Origin: Algibacter lectus
GTDB taxonomy: Bacteria; Bacteroidota; Bacteroidia; Flavobacteriales; Flavobacteriaceae
Direction: 5' to 3'
Length of the DNA stretch: 64,000 nucleotides
Assembly (NCBI RefSeq): GCF_900112395.1
Contig: NZ_FOLN01000003.1
Location: 310,001 to 374,000, forward strand
The notes under the pieces are model-generated. The model was not told the DNA's origin, did not search any database, and saw nothing but the letters and a program-made list of their open reading frames with translations. This document shows, in pieces, positions 18,977 to 28,566 of this stretch. Both the position numbers and the translations under genes were made by a program. The first letter of the stretch is position 1, and each line of letters begins with the position of its first letter.

Positions 18977-20269
18977 TTAAGAATTCATTAGGTCTTCAAT
19001 TTCATCAGCCTCTAAAGGAATATTTCTCATTAAATTAAAAGGAGATCCAGTTTTTTGGATAACAACATCATCTTCTAATCTAATGCCAAAACCCTCTTTT
19101 GGAATGTAAATAGCAGGCTCCACAGTAAAAACCATGTTTTCTTGCATAGGTTCTGTTAAAATACCGTAATCGTGTGTGTCTAGTCCCATGTGGTGGCTAG
19201 TACCGTGCATAAAATATTTTTTGTAAGCTGGCCATTCCGGATCTTCATTTTGTACATCGGCTTTATCAAGTAAGCCTAGGTTTAATAGTTCTCCTGTCAT
19301 TATTTTACCAACTTCAGCATGATAAGCAGCCCAATCAGTTCCTGGTATAAGCATGTTTGTTGCTTCATTTTTAACATTTAGCACAGCATTGTAAACGGCT
19401 TTTTGCCTGTCTGTAAAACGACCAGAAACAGGTATGGTTCTTGTCATGTCACTAGAGTAATTAGCATATTCAGCACCAACATCTAATAGAATTAAATCGC
19501 CAGATTTGCATTGTTGGTTGTTTTCTACATAGTGAAGTACGTTTGCATTATTTCCTGAAGCTACAATAGGCGTGTAGGCAAACTTTTTAGATCTGTTTCT
19601 TAAAAACTCGTGCATAAACTCTGCTTCAATTTCAAATTCCCAAACACCTGGTTTAACAAAATTTAAAATTCTACGAAATCCTTTTTCAGTAATATCACAG
19701 GCTTGTTGAATTAAATCTAATTCAATTGGGTCTTTTACAGAGCGTAAACGTTGTAAAATAGGGTTGCTTTTTGCTACGCTATGTGCAGGGTATTTATCTT
19801 TTAGCCATTTTGAAAAACGATCTTCACGAGTTTCGGTTTCTACATTGGCACGGTAATGTTCGTTGGTGTTAATGTAAACGGTATCACATTGTGTCATGAT
19901 TTCAAACATGATTTTTTCCATGTCTTGTAACCAGTAAACTGTTTTTATTCCGCTAGTTTCAAAAGCTTTTTCTTTAGTAAGTTTTTCTCCTTCCCAAATG
20001 GCAATATGTTCGTTGGTTTCTTTTAAAAAAAGAATTTCGCGGTGTTTTTCCTTTGGACAATCTGGAAATAATACCAAAATACTTTCTTCTTGGTCGACCC
20101 CGCTAAGGTAAAAAATGTCGCGATGTTGCTCAAAAGGCATGGTGCTATCTGCGCTTATTGGGTAAATATCGTTAGAGTTGAAAACAGCTAAGCTGTTACT
20201 CTTCATTTTGTTAGCAAAGTTTTTTCTGTTTTTTATAAAGAGATTGTTGTCAATTGGATTGTATTTCAT
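18977..20269 (-). CDS. pepP: Xaa-Pro aminopeptidase (aminopeptidase P, M24B)
   Basis: Removes N-terminal residues preceding proline. 430 residues: an N-terminal creatinase-like domain (about 1-165) and a C-terminal pita-bread domain (about 180-430). The dinuclear metal ligands line up with E. coli PepP: Asp263 and Asp274 (LLDVGAEYANYSSDMTRT), His359 (MHGTSHHMGLDTHDYG), Glu384 (FTVEPAIYIP) and Glu399 (GIRLEDD). No signal peptide is seen, so it is cytoplasmic. Single gene, convergent with the hybrid kinase. Confidence 0.95.
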   Translation of the reverse strand: MKYNPIDNNLFIKNRKNFANKMKSNSLAVFNSNDIYPISADSTMPFEQHRDIFYLSGVDQEESILVLFPDCPKEKHREILFLKETNEHIAIWEGEKLTKEKAFETSGIKTVYWLQDMEKIMFEIMTQCDTVYINTNEHYRANVETETREDRFSKWLKDKYPAHSVAKSNPILQRLRSVKDPIELDLIQQACDITEKGFRRILNFVKPGVWEFEIEAEFMHEFLRNRSKKFAYTPIVASGNNANVLHYVENNQQCKSGDLILLDVGAEYANYSSDMTRTIPVSGRFTDRQKAVYNAVLNVKNEATNMLIPGTDWAAYHAEVGKIMTGELLNLGLLDKADVQNEDPEWPAYKKYFMHGTSHHMGLDTHDYGILTEPMQENMVFTVEPAIYIPKEGFGIRLEDDVVIQKTGSPFNLMRNIPLEADEIEDLMNS

Positions 20270-20422
20270 AATTCTAATCTTTTAAAAGTGAATTGTATTG
20301 CAAAAATAAAGGTTTTATTTAAAGAAAAGTTTTTAATAAAAAAACATGGTAATAAAAATGAAAAGCAGTAAATTGCGGGCTCTAATTAATTCACCCTCAC
20401 ACGATTATAAAAAATTGTTATT

Positions 20423-22150
20423 ATGATTAAAAATTACACAAGGAAAATGCTTCTTTCGGCATTAATCGGTTTTTTAGGCCTAACTAGCCTTAATGCCCAA
20501 GTGATGCTAAAGGAAATCCCTCTGGCACAGCAAATTGAATCTTCAAGTTTGGTTGTTGAAGGAAAAGTGATTTCAAAAGAATCTTTTTGGAATGCAGACC
20601 ACACTAATATCTACACGGTAAATACTGTTGAGGTTTATAAGGTGTTTAAAGGGCAACCGGCAACAACTGTTCAGGTTGTAACTAAAGGTGGTACTGTTGG
20701 TACTATGGCGCAAAAAGTATCTCCAAGTTTAAATTTAGACACAAATGATGTTGGTGTGTTTACTTTAACGAATGATGCTGTTGATCATGCCAATGCATTT
20801 AGGGCTTATGCTGGTGTTCAAGGTTTTTACAAATACGATTTAAATAGAAATGTTGTTACAAATCCTTTTCATAAAATGGAAGGTGTAGAGTCGGTTTACA
20901 CTGAAATTTTATCTAAAACAAAATCTAATTTTTCTGAAGTTTTAAAGTTTGATGCTTTAGAGCTTGCAAATAAGGCTGCAAAAAGTGCAAAAGTTTTAGC
21001 GCCAAGCAGTATTACATATTCTCCCGGAGAGATTAGTGCAGGTACTGAAAGTGTTTTAACGATTACAGGAGCAGGGTTTGGTTCTGTAAAGGGTAGCGTT
21101 GGTTTTGCAAATTCTAGTGATGGAGGAGTATCTACTACTTATGCTTTAAGTACGCAAGTTTTAACATGGACGGATACTCGAATTACTGTTGAGGTGCCGT
21201 CTTTGGCGGGAACAGGAGTTATAACTGTTGTTGATGCTAATGGGGATTTATCTACTTCGGAGGATGTTTTAATAGTGTCTTTTGCATTGTTAAATAATAA
21301 TAATTCAGGACAGGCATATCTAGCTCAGCACTATGGAGATAATGGAAATGGTGGTTTTACATGGAGTCAGAATTCGAGTTTTTCTGCAAACACAGCGGCA
21401 GCAGCAGCTTTTCTTAGAGCGTTAGATACTTGGCGTAATGAAACTAAAATAAACTGGATGTTAGGAGAAGATACTTCTGAAACGGATTCTGGGATAGATA
21501 ACTTAAACCTTATTGGGTTTAGTGCTACTTTGCCTGAAGGTTATTTAGGAGAAACCATAGTGTATTACGATAGTTGTAATAGTGCTGATTGGGTTGTGGC
21601 TGAGGTTGATGTTTTGTTTACTAGTGAAGAAAACTGGGACTATGGTCCAAATTTACCTTTTTTCGATATTGATTTTGAAAGTGTTGCATTACACGAATTG
21701 GGGCATGCACATTTATTAGATCATGTTATAGATAGTGAGGATCTTATGGATTTTGATATCGGTCCAGGACAAGTTACAAGAACTTTGTCAAGCACTAATA
21801 AAGAAGCTGGAGATATTATTGTTGCTAAGAGTACAACAAACTCTGTTTGTGATTATCAATTAATGACATTGTATTCTGGGCAATTAAGCGTAGAAGAAGA
21901 TGTTTTAGAGAGTGGTATTGATTTATATCCAAACCCTGCTAATGAAGCGTTCTTTCTTAAAAAAGCATCATCAATTAATTTACAATCTGTAGTGATTTAC
22001 GATGTAAACGGGCGTTTAATATCTAAACATGATGCTTCGAACACTTCGGGAGTGCAAACCATAAGTTTATCGGGGATTTCTAAAGGACTTTATTTTGTAA
22101 ATATTAATTCCGATTTAGCTACAATTACTAAAAAGCTTATCGTGAAATAA
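20423..22150 (+). CDS. Secreted matrixin-like metalloprotease with IPT/TIG domain and T9SS sorting tail
   Basis: 575-residue exported protein. After a Sec signal (about 1-26, ending SLNAQ) comes an N-terminal domain of about 150 residues, then an IPT/TIG-like Ig domain (about 195-287; ITYSPGEISAGTESVLTITG). The protease part has the metzincin zinc site HELGHAHLLDH (His424, Glu425, His428, His434). Met442 in EDLMDF lies 8 residues after the third His, the spacing of the matrixin Met-turn. The usual Gly of HExxHxxGxxH is Leu here. The tail (about 500-575; DLYPNPANEAFF ... KKLIVK) is a type A T9SS sorting domain, so the protein should be secreted or surface-attached. Substrate unknown. Confidence 0.85.
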   Translation: MIKNYTRKMLLSALIGFLGLTSLNAQVMLKEIPLAQQIESSSLVVEGKVISKESFWNADHTNIYTVNTVEVYKVFKGQPATTVQVVTKGGTVGTMAQKVSPSLNLDTNDVGVFTLTNDAVDHANAFRAYAGVQGFYKYDLNRNVVTNPFHKMEGVESVYTEILSKTKSNFSEVLKFDALELANKAAKSAKVLAPSSITYSPGEISAGTESVLTITGAGFGSVKGSVGFANSSDGGVSTTYALSTQVLTWTDTRITVEVPSLAGTGVITVVDANGDLSTSEDVLIVSFALLNNNNSGQAYLAQHYGDNGNGGFTWSQNSSFSANTAAAAAFLRALDTWRNETKINWMLGEDTSETDSGIDNLNLIGFSATLPEGYLGETIVYYDSCNSADWVVAEVDVLFTSEENWDYGPNLPFFDIDFESVALHELGHAHLLDHVIDSEDLMDFDIGPGQVTRTLSSTNKEAGDIIVAKSTTNSVCDYQLMTLYSGQLSVEEDVLESGIDLYPNPANEAFFLKKASSINLQSVVIYDVNGRLISKHDASNTSGVQTISLSGISKGLYFVNINSDLATITKKLIVK

Positions 22151-22185
22151 AGAAATCTTTTAAAAAGATTTATAGATGTAATTAG

Positions 22186-22226
22186 CTCATCTTATGTTTT
22201 CTAGTTTACGGAAAATATAAGATGAG
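22186..22226 (+). terminator. Terminator after the T9SS protease
   Basis: CTCATCTTATGTTTTC pairs with GAAAATATAAGATGAG (one G-U pair), loop of about 9 nt, followed by TTTTTT. Confidence 0.85.
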
Positions 22227-22275
22227 TTTTTTAATTATAATCATTCTAAATGCATAATAAAATACTGTTTAAAAC

Positions 22276-22306
22276 TTGTTAAAAATAGGCTTGCTCACTA
22301 CCTTTG
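22276..22306 (+). promoter_or_regulatory. Promoter of sdhCAB
   Basis: TTG (22276-22278), 20 bp, TACCTTTG (22299-22306): textbook flavobacterial -33/-7 spacing and sequence. The start would be near 22313, 20 nt before the ATG. Confidence 0.8.
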
Positions 22307-22332
22307 TAAGACTATAAACTAATTTTAAAATA

Positions 22333-23010
22333 ATGAGCGGATTTTTTAAATCTTCAATTGGAAGAAAAGTTGCTATGGCACTTTCTGCATTCTTCCTCAT
22401 GTTTTTCTTGTTACAACATTTTGCAATTAATATGCTATCGGTATTTAGCCCAGACACTTTTAACGAGGTGTCACATTTTATGGGAACAAATCCTTTAGTA
22501 CAATTTGCCTTGCAACCTGTTTTAATTTTTGGAGTGGTATTTCATTTTATTATGGGATTCATTTTAGAGCTTAAGAACAAAAAAGCAAATGGCGTTAATT
22601 ACGCTAAAAATAATGGTGCTGCTAATTCTTCTTGGATGAGCAGAAACATGATTTGGAGTGGTGTAGCCATTTTAGCATTTGTTGTATTACATTTTATCGA
22701 TTTTTGGTTTCCAGAAATTAACACAAAATTTATTCAAGGCGATTGGTCAGGAACCATGGATGGTGTTGAAGGTTTTCGTTATTACGAAGAACTTGTGCAC
22801 AAATTCTCAAACCCTGCTCGTGTAGTAGCCTATGTAATTGCTTTTGTGTTTTTAGCACTGCATTTAATGCATGGCTTTACTTCTGCTTTCCAATCTATGG
22901 GGTCTACAGCAGGAAGAAAACAAACATTACAAAATATTGGTAAAGCCTATTCTATTATTATCCCATTAGGATTTGTTGTTATTGCGCTTTATCATTTTTT
23001 TAACCATTAA
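22333..23010 (+). CDS. sdhC: Succinate dehydrogenase cytochrome b subunit
   Basis: Membrane anchor of succinate dehydrogenase/fumarate reductase, 225 residues with five hydrophobic segments. It is of the single-subunit di-heme type (as in Wolinella FrdC and Bacteroidota). His residues in LLQHFAIN, VFHFIMGF, VLHFIDFW and LHLMHGF are placed to bind two hemes. It passes electrons to menaquinone. First gene of sdhCAB, 12 bp before sdhA. Confidence 0.94.
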   Translation: MSGFFKSSIGRKVAMALSAFFLMFFLLQHFAINMLSVFSPDTFNEVSHFMGTNPLVQFALQPVLIFGVVFHFIMGFILELKNKKANGVNYAKNNGAANSSWMSRNMIWSGVAILAFVVLHFIDFWFPEINTKFIQGDWSGTMDGVEGFRYYEELVHKFSNPARVVAYVIAFVFLALHLMHGFTSAFQSMGSTAGRKQTLQNIGKAYSIIIPLGFVVIALYHFFNH

Positions 23011-23022
23011 TCTTATAATACT

Positions 23023-25035
23023 ATGGCTTTAGATTCAAGAGTACCAAAAGGTCCAATTAAAGATAAATGGACAGATTATAAAAACAAAATAAACTTAGTA
23101 AATCCAGCAAACAAACGTCATATCGATGTTATTGTAGTTGGTACAGGTTTAGCAGGAGGTTCTGCCGCGGCTACCTTAGCTGAGTTAGGATATAATGTAA
23201 AAGCATTTGCTTATCAAGATTCACCTAGACGTGCGCACTCAATTGCGGCACAAGGTGGAATTAATGCTGCTAAAAATTACCAAGGGGATGGTGATTCTAC
23301 ATATAGATTATTTTACGATACTGTAAAAGGTGGAGATTATCGTTCACGTGAAGCAAACGTATATCGTTTAGCAGAAGTATCTGCAAATATTATTGACCAA
23401 TGTGTGGCACAAGGAGTTCCTTTTGCTCGTGATTATGGTGGGCTTTTAGATAACCGTTCATTCGGTGGTGTTCTAGTTTCTAGAACATTTTATGCTAAAG
23501 GTCAAACAGGTCAACAATTATTATTAGGAGCTTATTCAGCAATGAACCGTCAAATTGCTCGTGGAAAGATTGAAATGTTTAATCGTCACGAAATGCTTGA
23601 TGTTGTAAAAGTTGATGGAAAAGCAAGAGGTATTATAGCAAGAAATTTGATAACTGGTGAAATAGAACGTCATTCTGCTCACGCTGTTGTTGTTGCAACT
23701 GGTGGTTACGGAAACGTATACTTTTTATCAACAAATGCCATGGGTAGTAATGTTACTGCAGCATGGAAAATACATAAAAAAGGAGCATATTTTGCTAACC
23801 CTTGTTATACTCAAATTCACCCAACATGTATTCCGCGTTCAGGAGATTATCAGTCTAAATTAACATTGATGTCTGAGTCTTTACGTAATGATGGTCGTAT
23901 TTGGGTTCCAAAGAATATGGAAGACGTTATGGCAATTCGTGAAGGTCGTAAAAAACCAACCGATTTGTCTGAAGATGAAAGAGATTACTACTTAGAAAGA
24001 CGTTATCCTGCATTTGGTAACTTAGTTCCACGTGATGTTGCATCTAGAGCAGCAAAAGAACGTTGTGATGCTGGTTACGGAGTAAATGCTACAGGAGAAG
24101 CTGTTTATTTAGATTTTGCTGCTGCTTTTGATCGTTACGGGACAGAGCAAGCTAAAATTCATAATATAACGAATCCTTCAAAAGAGAAAATTAAAGAATT
24201 AGGTCAAGAGATTGTAAAGGCTAAATACGGAAACTTATTCCAGATGTATGAGAAAATCATAGATCAAAACCCTTACGAAACTCCTATGATGATTTATCCG
24301 GCTGTTCATTACACAATGGGAGGTGTTTGGGTAGATTATAACTTAATGACTACTGTTCCTGGATTGTATTGTATTGGTGAAGCTAATTTCTCTGATCACG
24401 GTGCAAATAGGTTAGGAGCTTCTGCTTTAATGCAAGGTTTAGCCGATGGTTACTTTGTGTTGCCTTATACTATTGGTGATTATTTAGCTGATGATATTAG
24501 AACTGGGCCAATTTCAACAGATTCAAAAGAATTTGAAGAAGCTGAAAAAGAAGTAAAAGATAAGATAGAGTTCTTTGTAAATAATAAAGGAACAAAATCT
24601 GTAGATTACTTCCACAAAAAACTTGGAAAAGTAATGTGGGATAAATGTGGAATGTCTAGAAACGCTCAAGGCTTAAAAGAAGCAATGGTTGAAATTAAAG
24701 CCATTCGTGAAGAGTTTTGGAAAGAAGTTTCTGTTCCTGGGTCATCAAATGAGATGAATCCTGAGCTTGAAAAAGCGGGACGTGTTGCCGATTTCTTAGA
24801 GCTTGGTGAGTTATTTGCTAAAGATGCTTTAGTAAGAGAAGAATCTTGTGGTGGTCACTTTAGAGAAGAGTCTGCTGAGTTAGATGGTCCGCAAAAAGGA
24901 GAAGCAAAACGTAACGATAAAGACTTTGCTTTTGTTTCTGCATGGGAATTTAAAGGAGAGCCTGGCGATGCGGTTTTACACAAAGAAGAATTAGAATTTA
25001 AAGATATTGAACTAAAACAACGTTCATACAAATAA
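23023..25035 (+). CDS. sdhA: Succinate dehydrogenase/fumarate reductase flavoprotein subunit
   Basis: Catalytic FAD subunit of complex II, 670 residues. The dinucleotide-binding site [19 protein letters not shown] lies at about residues 37-55. The covalent FAD His is in [18 protein letters not shown]. The active-site regions MGGVWVDYN and [20 protein letters not shown] are present, as is the C-terminal domain ending in YK. It is co-transcribed with sdhC and sdhB (12-bp gaps). Length and the di-heme anchor match the Bacteroidota B-type enzyme. Confidence 0.97.
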   Translation: MALDSRVPKGPIKDKWTDYKNKINLVNPANKRHIDVIVVGTGLAGGSAAATLAELGYNVKAFAYQDSPRRAHSIAAQGGINAAKNYQGDGDSTYRLFYDTVKGGDYRSREANVYRLAEVSANIIDQCVAQGVPFARDYGGLLDNRSFGGVLVSRTFYAKGQTGQQLLLGAYSAMNRQIARGKIEMFNRHEMLDVVKVDGKARGIIARNLITGEIERHSAHAVVVATGGYGNVYFLSTNAMGSNVTAAWKIHKKGAYFANPCYTQIHPTCIPRSGDYQSKLTLMSESLRNDGRIWVPKNMEDVMAIREGRKKPTDLSEDERDYYLERRYPAFGNLVPRDVASRAAKERCDAGYGVNATGEAVYLDFAAAFDRYGTEQAKIHNITNPSKEKIKELGQEIVKAKYGNLFQMYEKIIDQNPYETPMMIYPAVHYTMGGVWVDYNLMTTVPGLYCIGEANFSDHGANRLGASALMQGLADGYFVLPYTIGDYLADDIRTGPISTDSKEFEEAEKEVKDKIEFFVNNKGTKSVDYFHKKLGKVMWDKCGMSRNAQGLKEAMVEIKAIREEFWKEVSVPGSSNEMNPELEKAGRVADFLELGELFAKDALVREESCGGHFREESAELDGPQKGEAKRNDKDFAFVSAWEFKGEPGDAVLHKEELEFKDIELKQRSYK

Positions 25036-25047
25036 TAAAAAGACATT

Positions 25048-25788
25048 ATGAATTTAACACTTAAAATTTGGAGACAAAAAGACTCAAGTTCAAAGGGTCA
25101 AATGGTTGATTATAAAGTGACTGATATTTCAGAACACATGTCTTTTTTGGAAATGATGGATGTTTTGAATGAGCAATTAGTAAATACTGGAGAAGAGCCT
25201 GTGGCTTTCGATCACGATTGTCGTGAGGGTATTTGCGGTATGTGTTCTATGTATATTAACGGTGAGGCTCATGGGCCAGATCGTGGTATTACTACTTGTC
25301 AGTTACATATGCGTATGTTTAAAGATGGCGATACTATAACTATCGAACCATTTAGAGCTGCTGCATTTCCTGTAATAAAGGATTTAGTTGTAGATAGAAC
25401 ATCTTTTGAGCGTATTCAACAAGCAGGTGGGTTTATTTCGGTAAACACCTCTGGTAATACGCAAGACGCTAACTCTATTCCTATTTCTAAAATTGCTGCC
25501 GATGAGGCTATGGATGCTGCAACTTGTATTGGTTGTGGTGCTTGTGTAGCAACTTGTAAAAACTCGTCTGCTATGCTATTTGTAGGAGCAAAAGTATCTC
25601 AGTATGCACTGTTACCTCAAGGGCGTGTAGAAGCTACAGAACGTGTGCAAAACATGGTAGCACAAATGGATTTGGAAGGTTTTGGAAACTGTACAAATAC
25701 AGGTGCTTGTGAAGTAGAATGTCCAAAAGGAATTTCATTAGATAATATTGCTAGAATGAATAGAGAGCTTATGAAAGCTTCTGTGTAA
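25048..25788 (+). CDS. sdhB: Succinate dehydrogenase/fumarate reductase iron-sulfur subunit
   Basis: Electron-transfer subunit of complex II, 246 residues. The N-terminal ferredoxin domain binds the [2Fe-2S] cluster through CREGICGMC and a later Cys (GITTCQLHM). The C-terminal domain carries the [4Fe-4S] and [3Fe-4S] motifs [13 protein letters not shown] and [15 protein letters not shown]. Last gene of the operon, followed by a strong terminator. Confidence 0.97.
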   Translation: MNLTLKIWRQKDSSSKGQMVDYKVTDISEHMSFLEMMDVLNEQLVNTGEEPVAFDHDCREGICGMCSMYINGEAHGPDRGITTCQLHMRMFKDGDTITIEPFRAAAFPVIKDLVVDRTSFERIQQAGGFISVNTSGNTQDANSIPISKIAADEAMDAATCIGCGACVATCKNSSAMLFVGAKVSQYALLPQGRVEATERVQNMVAQMDLEGFGNCTNTGACEVECPKGISLDNIARMNRELMKASV

Positions 25789-25812
25789 TTTCAAGATAAT
25801 AACACTACTTAT

Positions 25813-25849
25813 AAAAAAAGCTTATATCAATTAGATATAAGCTTTTTTT
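25813..25849. terminator. Terminator after sdhB
   Basis: Perfect 16-bp stem AAAAAAAGCTTATATC/GATATAAGCTTTTTTT, loop AATTA. It could work in both directions and also ends ppnP on the minus strand. Confidence 0.9.
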
Positions 25850-25875
25850 TATGCGTTAAATTTTTACTTGGAATA

Positions 25876-26157
25876 TTAAGCGTATTGACATAAATATGAT
25901 GTTTGCTCACTTACTTTTACTTGAAATTTTTGATTAGCATCAATTGTGTAAGCTTCTCCTGCTTTATAAGTTACCCATTCTTTTGAGTTTGGTAATTTAA
26001 CCGTCATTTCGCCTTCTATAACCGTCATTGTTTCGTGTTCCGATGTACCGAACTCGTAAGTTCCAGCTTCCATAACTCCAATGGTAGATTTTCCTGTTGC
26101 AGATTTGTAGCCTATAGATTTAACGTTGCCATCAAAATATTCGTTTGTAGATATCAT
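25876..26157 (-). CDS. ppnP: Pyrimidine/purine nucleoside phosphorylase PpnP
   Basis: 93-residue single-cupin protein close to E. coli PpnP (YaiE, formerly DUF1255) along its whole length: NEYFDGNVKSIGYKS, GVMEAGTYEFGTSEHETMTV and the ending SYLCQYA match. The family phosphorolyses several nucleosides to base and (deoxy)ribose 1-phosphate. It lies 30 bp downstream of the PiT transporter in the same direction with no promoter that I can see, so it probably shares the phosphate-transport transcript. Confidence 0.92.
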   Translation of the reverse strand: MISTNEYFDGNVKSIGYKSATGKSTIGVMEAGTYEFGTSEHETMTVIEGEMTVKLPNSKEWVTYKAGEAYTIDANQKFQVKVSEQTSYLCQYA

Positions 26158-26187
26158 TTACTTTTTGTATATAATTTAAGTGAGAAC

Positions 26188-28527
26188 TTATTCTTCCTCA
26201 TCGTTGTTAGAAATTGTTGCTGGTTTAACCGAAGCATCATGTGCATTGTGGTATTCTTCCAATAAACTCATGGTTGCTTTAAGTAAATCTTTCGTTTCTA
26301 ATAACACACCAAAATAAAGGGTTGTGTTTTTAGGGCTAGATTCTTCAGTACGTGTTCTTTCAACTTGTTTCTGTATTTTTTCCGATAGTATATTAAAAAC
26401 TTCTTCTTTTCTTCTTAAAATCTTTCCTATTTCTTCAAAAGAACGAGAATCGAAAGCTAACTTCATATCATGAAATAAAGCTTCTACAGAAGCATCAACT
26501 TCTTTCAACTCTTTAATTTGGTTGAATTTAAGTTTTTTGTGGTTGTTGTTAATATGCTTGTAACTTACTTTAGAAATGTACTCTAAAGACTGTGCCATAT
26601 CTTGTAAATAACCTAAAATATTGATGTAGAAGTTACTTGCTCCAACACTAGATTCATCTAAATTTTTAATAAAGTAGAAAATATTGTTACGTAAATCTTC
26701 TAATTCTATAGATAGTTTATTAACCTGTTTTTGGTTCTTTTTAAGCGATACTAAATCTTGTTTAGCTAAACCGTTTATGGCATTTGTATATATCTTATTT
26801 CCACGTTTAACCACATTAGCTATATTGCTAGCACTTTCGTGAATTACGCCTTGTACAGAGCTGCTTTCAGCTTTTATCAAACTATCTTCAGCTTTTACTT
26901 CTTTAGATTTTTTACTATGAACAACCGAACTTCTAATAAGTAAAGCAAACGCGATTACTAATAAAATAGGGAACATTACCGTAATGTTTAGATTTAGTAA
27001 GTATGCTACTAAAGCGGCAGCAGTAAATGCACTGAAAGCTGTAAAGAACCAGCCGCCAATAACATTAATAACACCTGCAACACGGTAAACAGCACTTTCT
27101 GCACCCCAAGCTCTATCGGCAAGAGAGGAACCCATGGCTACCATAAAAGTAACGTAAGTTGTAGAAAGTGGTAATTTGTATGATGTTGCTATAGAAATTA
27201 AAACAGCAGCAATCATTAAGTTTACAGCAGCTCTAACTAAATCGAAAGCCGGTAATTCTAAAGATTTGTTTTTTGATATTGCAATTACTGGCACTTCAAA
27301 TTGTTTATCAATTTTTGCTTGCCAGCTGTTAGGTAAAATGTATGCTGTAAATTGAGATATTAAAACAGCCGACCTTACAAAACCACGAGATAAGAAGTTA
27401 GGTTGAAAACGTTCTTTTGTTTCGCTTTGACTTGCTAAATCTAATGATGTTTTTACAACACCTTTCGCTTTCGATGAAAACCAAAGTGTTAATACCATAA
27501 TCATTCCAGCTCCAAAAAGTAGCCAGTTATTGGTTGGTACTTTTTCTGCTAAAACCGTCATAGGGAATTCGTAAGCGGGAACTCCAGATGCTGTCCAAGC
27601 TAAAAATGCATTGTAAGCCGCAACCGGTACACCAATAAAGTTTACTAAATCGTTACCCGCAAAAGCCAATGCTAAGGCAAACGTGCCCACTAAAATAATA
27701 AGCTTATAGATATTTATTTTCGCAAATACAATAAGTGCAAGGGATAATAAAGACCATATAATAGAACTTACTATCACAATAGCGAATACTTTAGTTTCTA
27801 AAAAGTGAGACATTGTGCCACCTCCTAAAATATCAAAAGATTCTTTAGCGTATGATGTGCCTTTTAGCCCTTTCATGAAAATGAAATAAGTTATAGAAGT
27901 TAAAGCAAATCCACCAAATAAAGCTCCAACCCATGGCGCCTTGTTCTCAAAGTTGTATGATAATAATAAACGAGAAACCCATTGTACAAAAGCACCAACG
28001 GAGAATGCGACCACTACCGAGAGCAGTATTCCAAATATAATTTGTGAGGCCTTAGAAGTGTTTATGTAGTTAATAACATCACCAAAATCTCCGCCATCAT
28101 GCCCGATTTTTATTAAAGCAATCGCAACAGCGGCACCTAATAATTCGAATACAATAGAAACTGTTGTAGATGTTGGCATACCAACGGAATTAAAGAAATC
28201 TAGCAATAGAATGTCCGTAATCATAACCGCCATAAAGATGATCATGATTTCATTAAACATAAATTCGCTCGGGTTAAAAATTCCTTTACGTGCAACTTCC
28301 ATCATTCCGCTAGAAAAAACAGCCCCAACCGCAACACCAACACTGGCAACGATCATGATTGTTCTGAAAGAAATGGCCTTTGAGCCAATAGCTGAATTTA
28401 AAAAGTTTACTGCATCATTACTAACACCTACAACCAAATCTGCAATTGCAAGAATGGCTAAGGCGATAATCATGTACAAATAAATATTATCCATAGTGTC
28501 TGGTTGAAATAAGGTTGCAAATATCAT
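26188..28527 (-). CDS. PiT-family inorganic phosphate transporter with C-terminal PhoU-like domain
   Basis: Inner-membrane phosphate permease, 779 residues from the first ATG. The start may instead be the ATG at 28494 (MDNIYLYM), where related proteins begin. The two PiT signature repeats are visible: GVSNDAVNFLNSAIGSKA near the N terminus and AGNDLVNFIGVPVAAYNAF in the middle. There are about 12 membrane helices up to residue 545, then a soluble helical region (about 560-779) of the PhoU/DUF47 kind. It follows the OprP-like porin gene by 39 bp, so outer and inner membrane Pi uptake are coupled. The tail may regulate transport (inference). Confidence 0.93.
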   Translation of the reverse strand: MIFATLFQPDTMDNIYLYMIIALAILAIADLVVGVSNDAVNFLNSAIGSKAISFRTIMIVASVGVAVGAVFSSGMMEVARKGIFNPSEFMFNEIMIIFMAVMITDILLLDFFNSVGMPTSTTVSIVFELLGAAVAIALIKIGHDGGDFGDVINYINTSKASQIIFGILLSVVVAFSVGAFVQWVSRLLLSYNFENKAPWVGALFGGFALTSITYFIFMKGLKGTSYAKESFDILGGGTMSHFLETKVFAIVIVSSIIWSLLSLALIVFAKINIYKLIILVGTFALALAFAGNDLVNFIGVPVAAYNAFLAWTASGVPAYEFPMTVLAEKVPTNNWLLFGAGMIMVLTLWFSSKAKGVVKTSLDLASQSETKERFQPNFLSRGFVRSAVLISQFTAYILPNSWQAKIDKQFEVPVIAISKNKSLELPAFDLVRAAVNLMIAAVLISIATSYKLPLSTTYVTFMVAMGSSLADRAWGAESAVYRVAGVINVIGGWFFTAFSAFTAAALVAYLLNLNITVMFPILLVIAFALLIRSSVVHSKKSKEVKAEDSLIKAESSSVQGVIHESASNIANVVKRGNKIYTNAINGLAKQDLVSLKKNQKQVNKLSIELEDLRNNIFYFIKNLDESSVGASNFYINILGYLQDMAQSLEYISKVSYKHINNNHKKLKFNQIKELKEVDASVEALFHDMKLAFDSRSFEEIGKILRRKEEVFNILSEKIQKQVERTRTEESSPKNTTLYFGVLLETKDLLKATMSLLEEYHNAHDASVKPATISNNDEEE

Positions 28528-28566
28528 GACAATATAATTTTGGTGTGTTATGTAAATGTTATTTCT

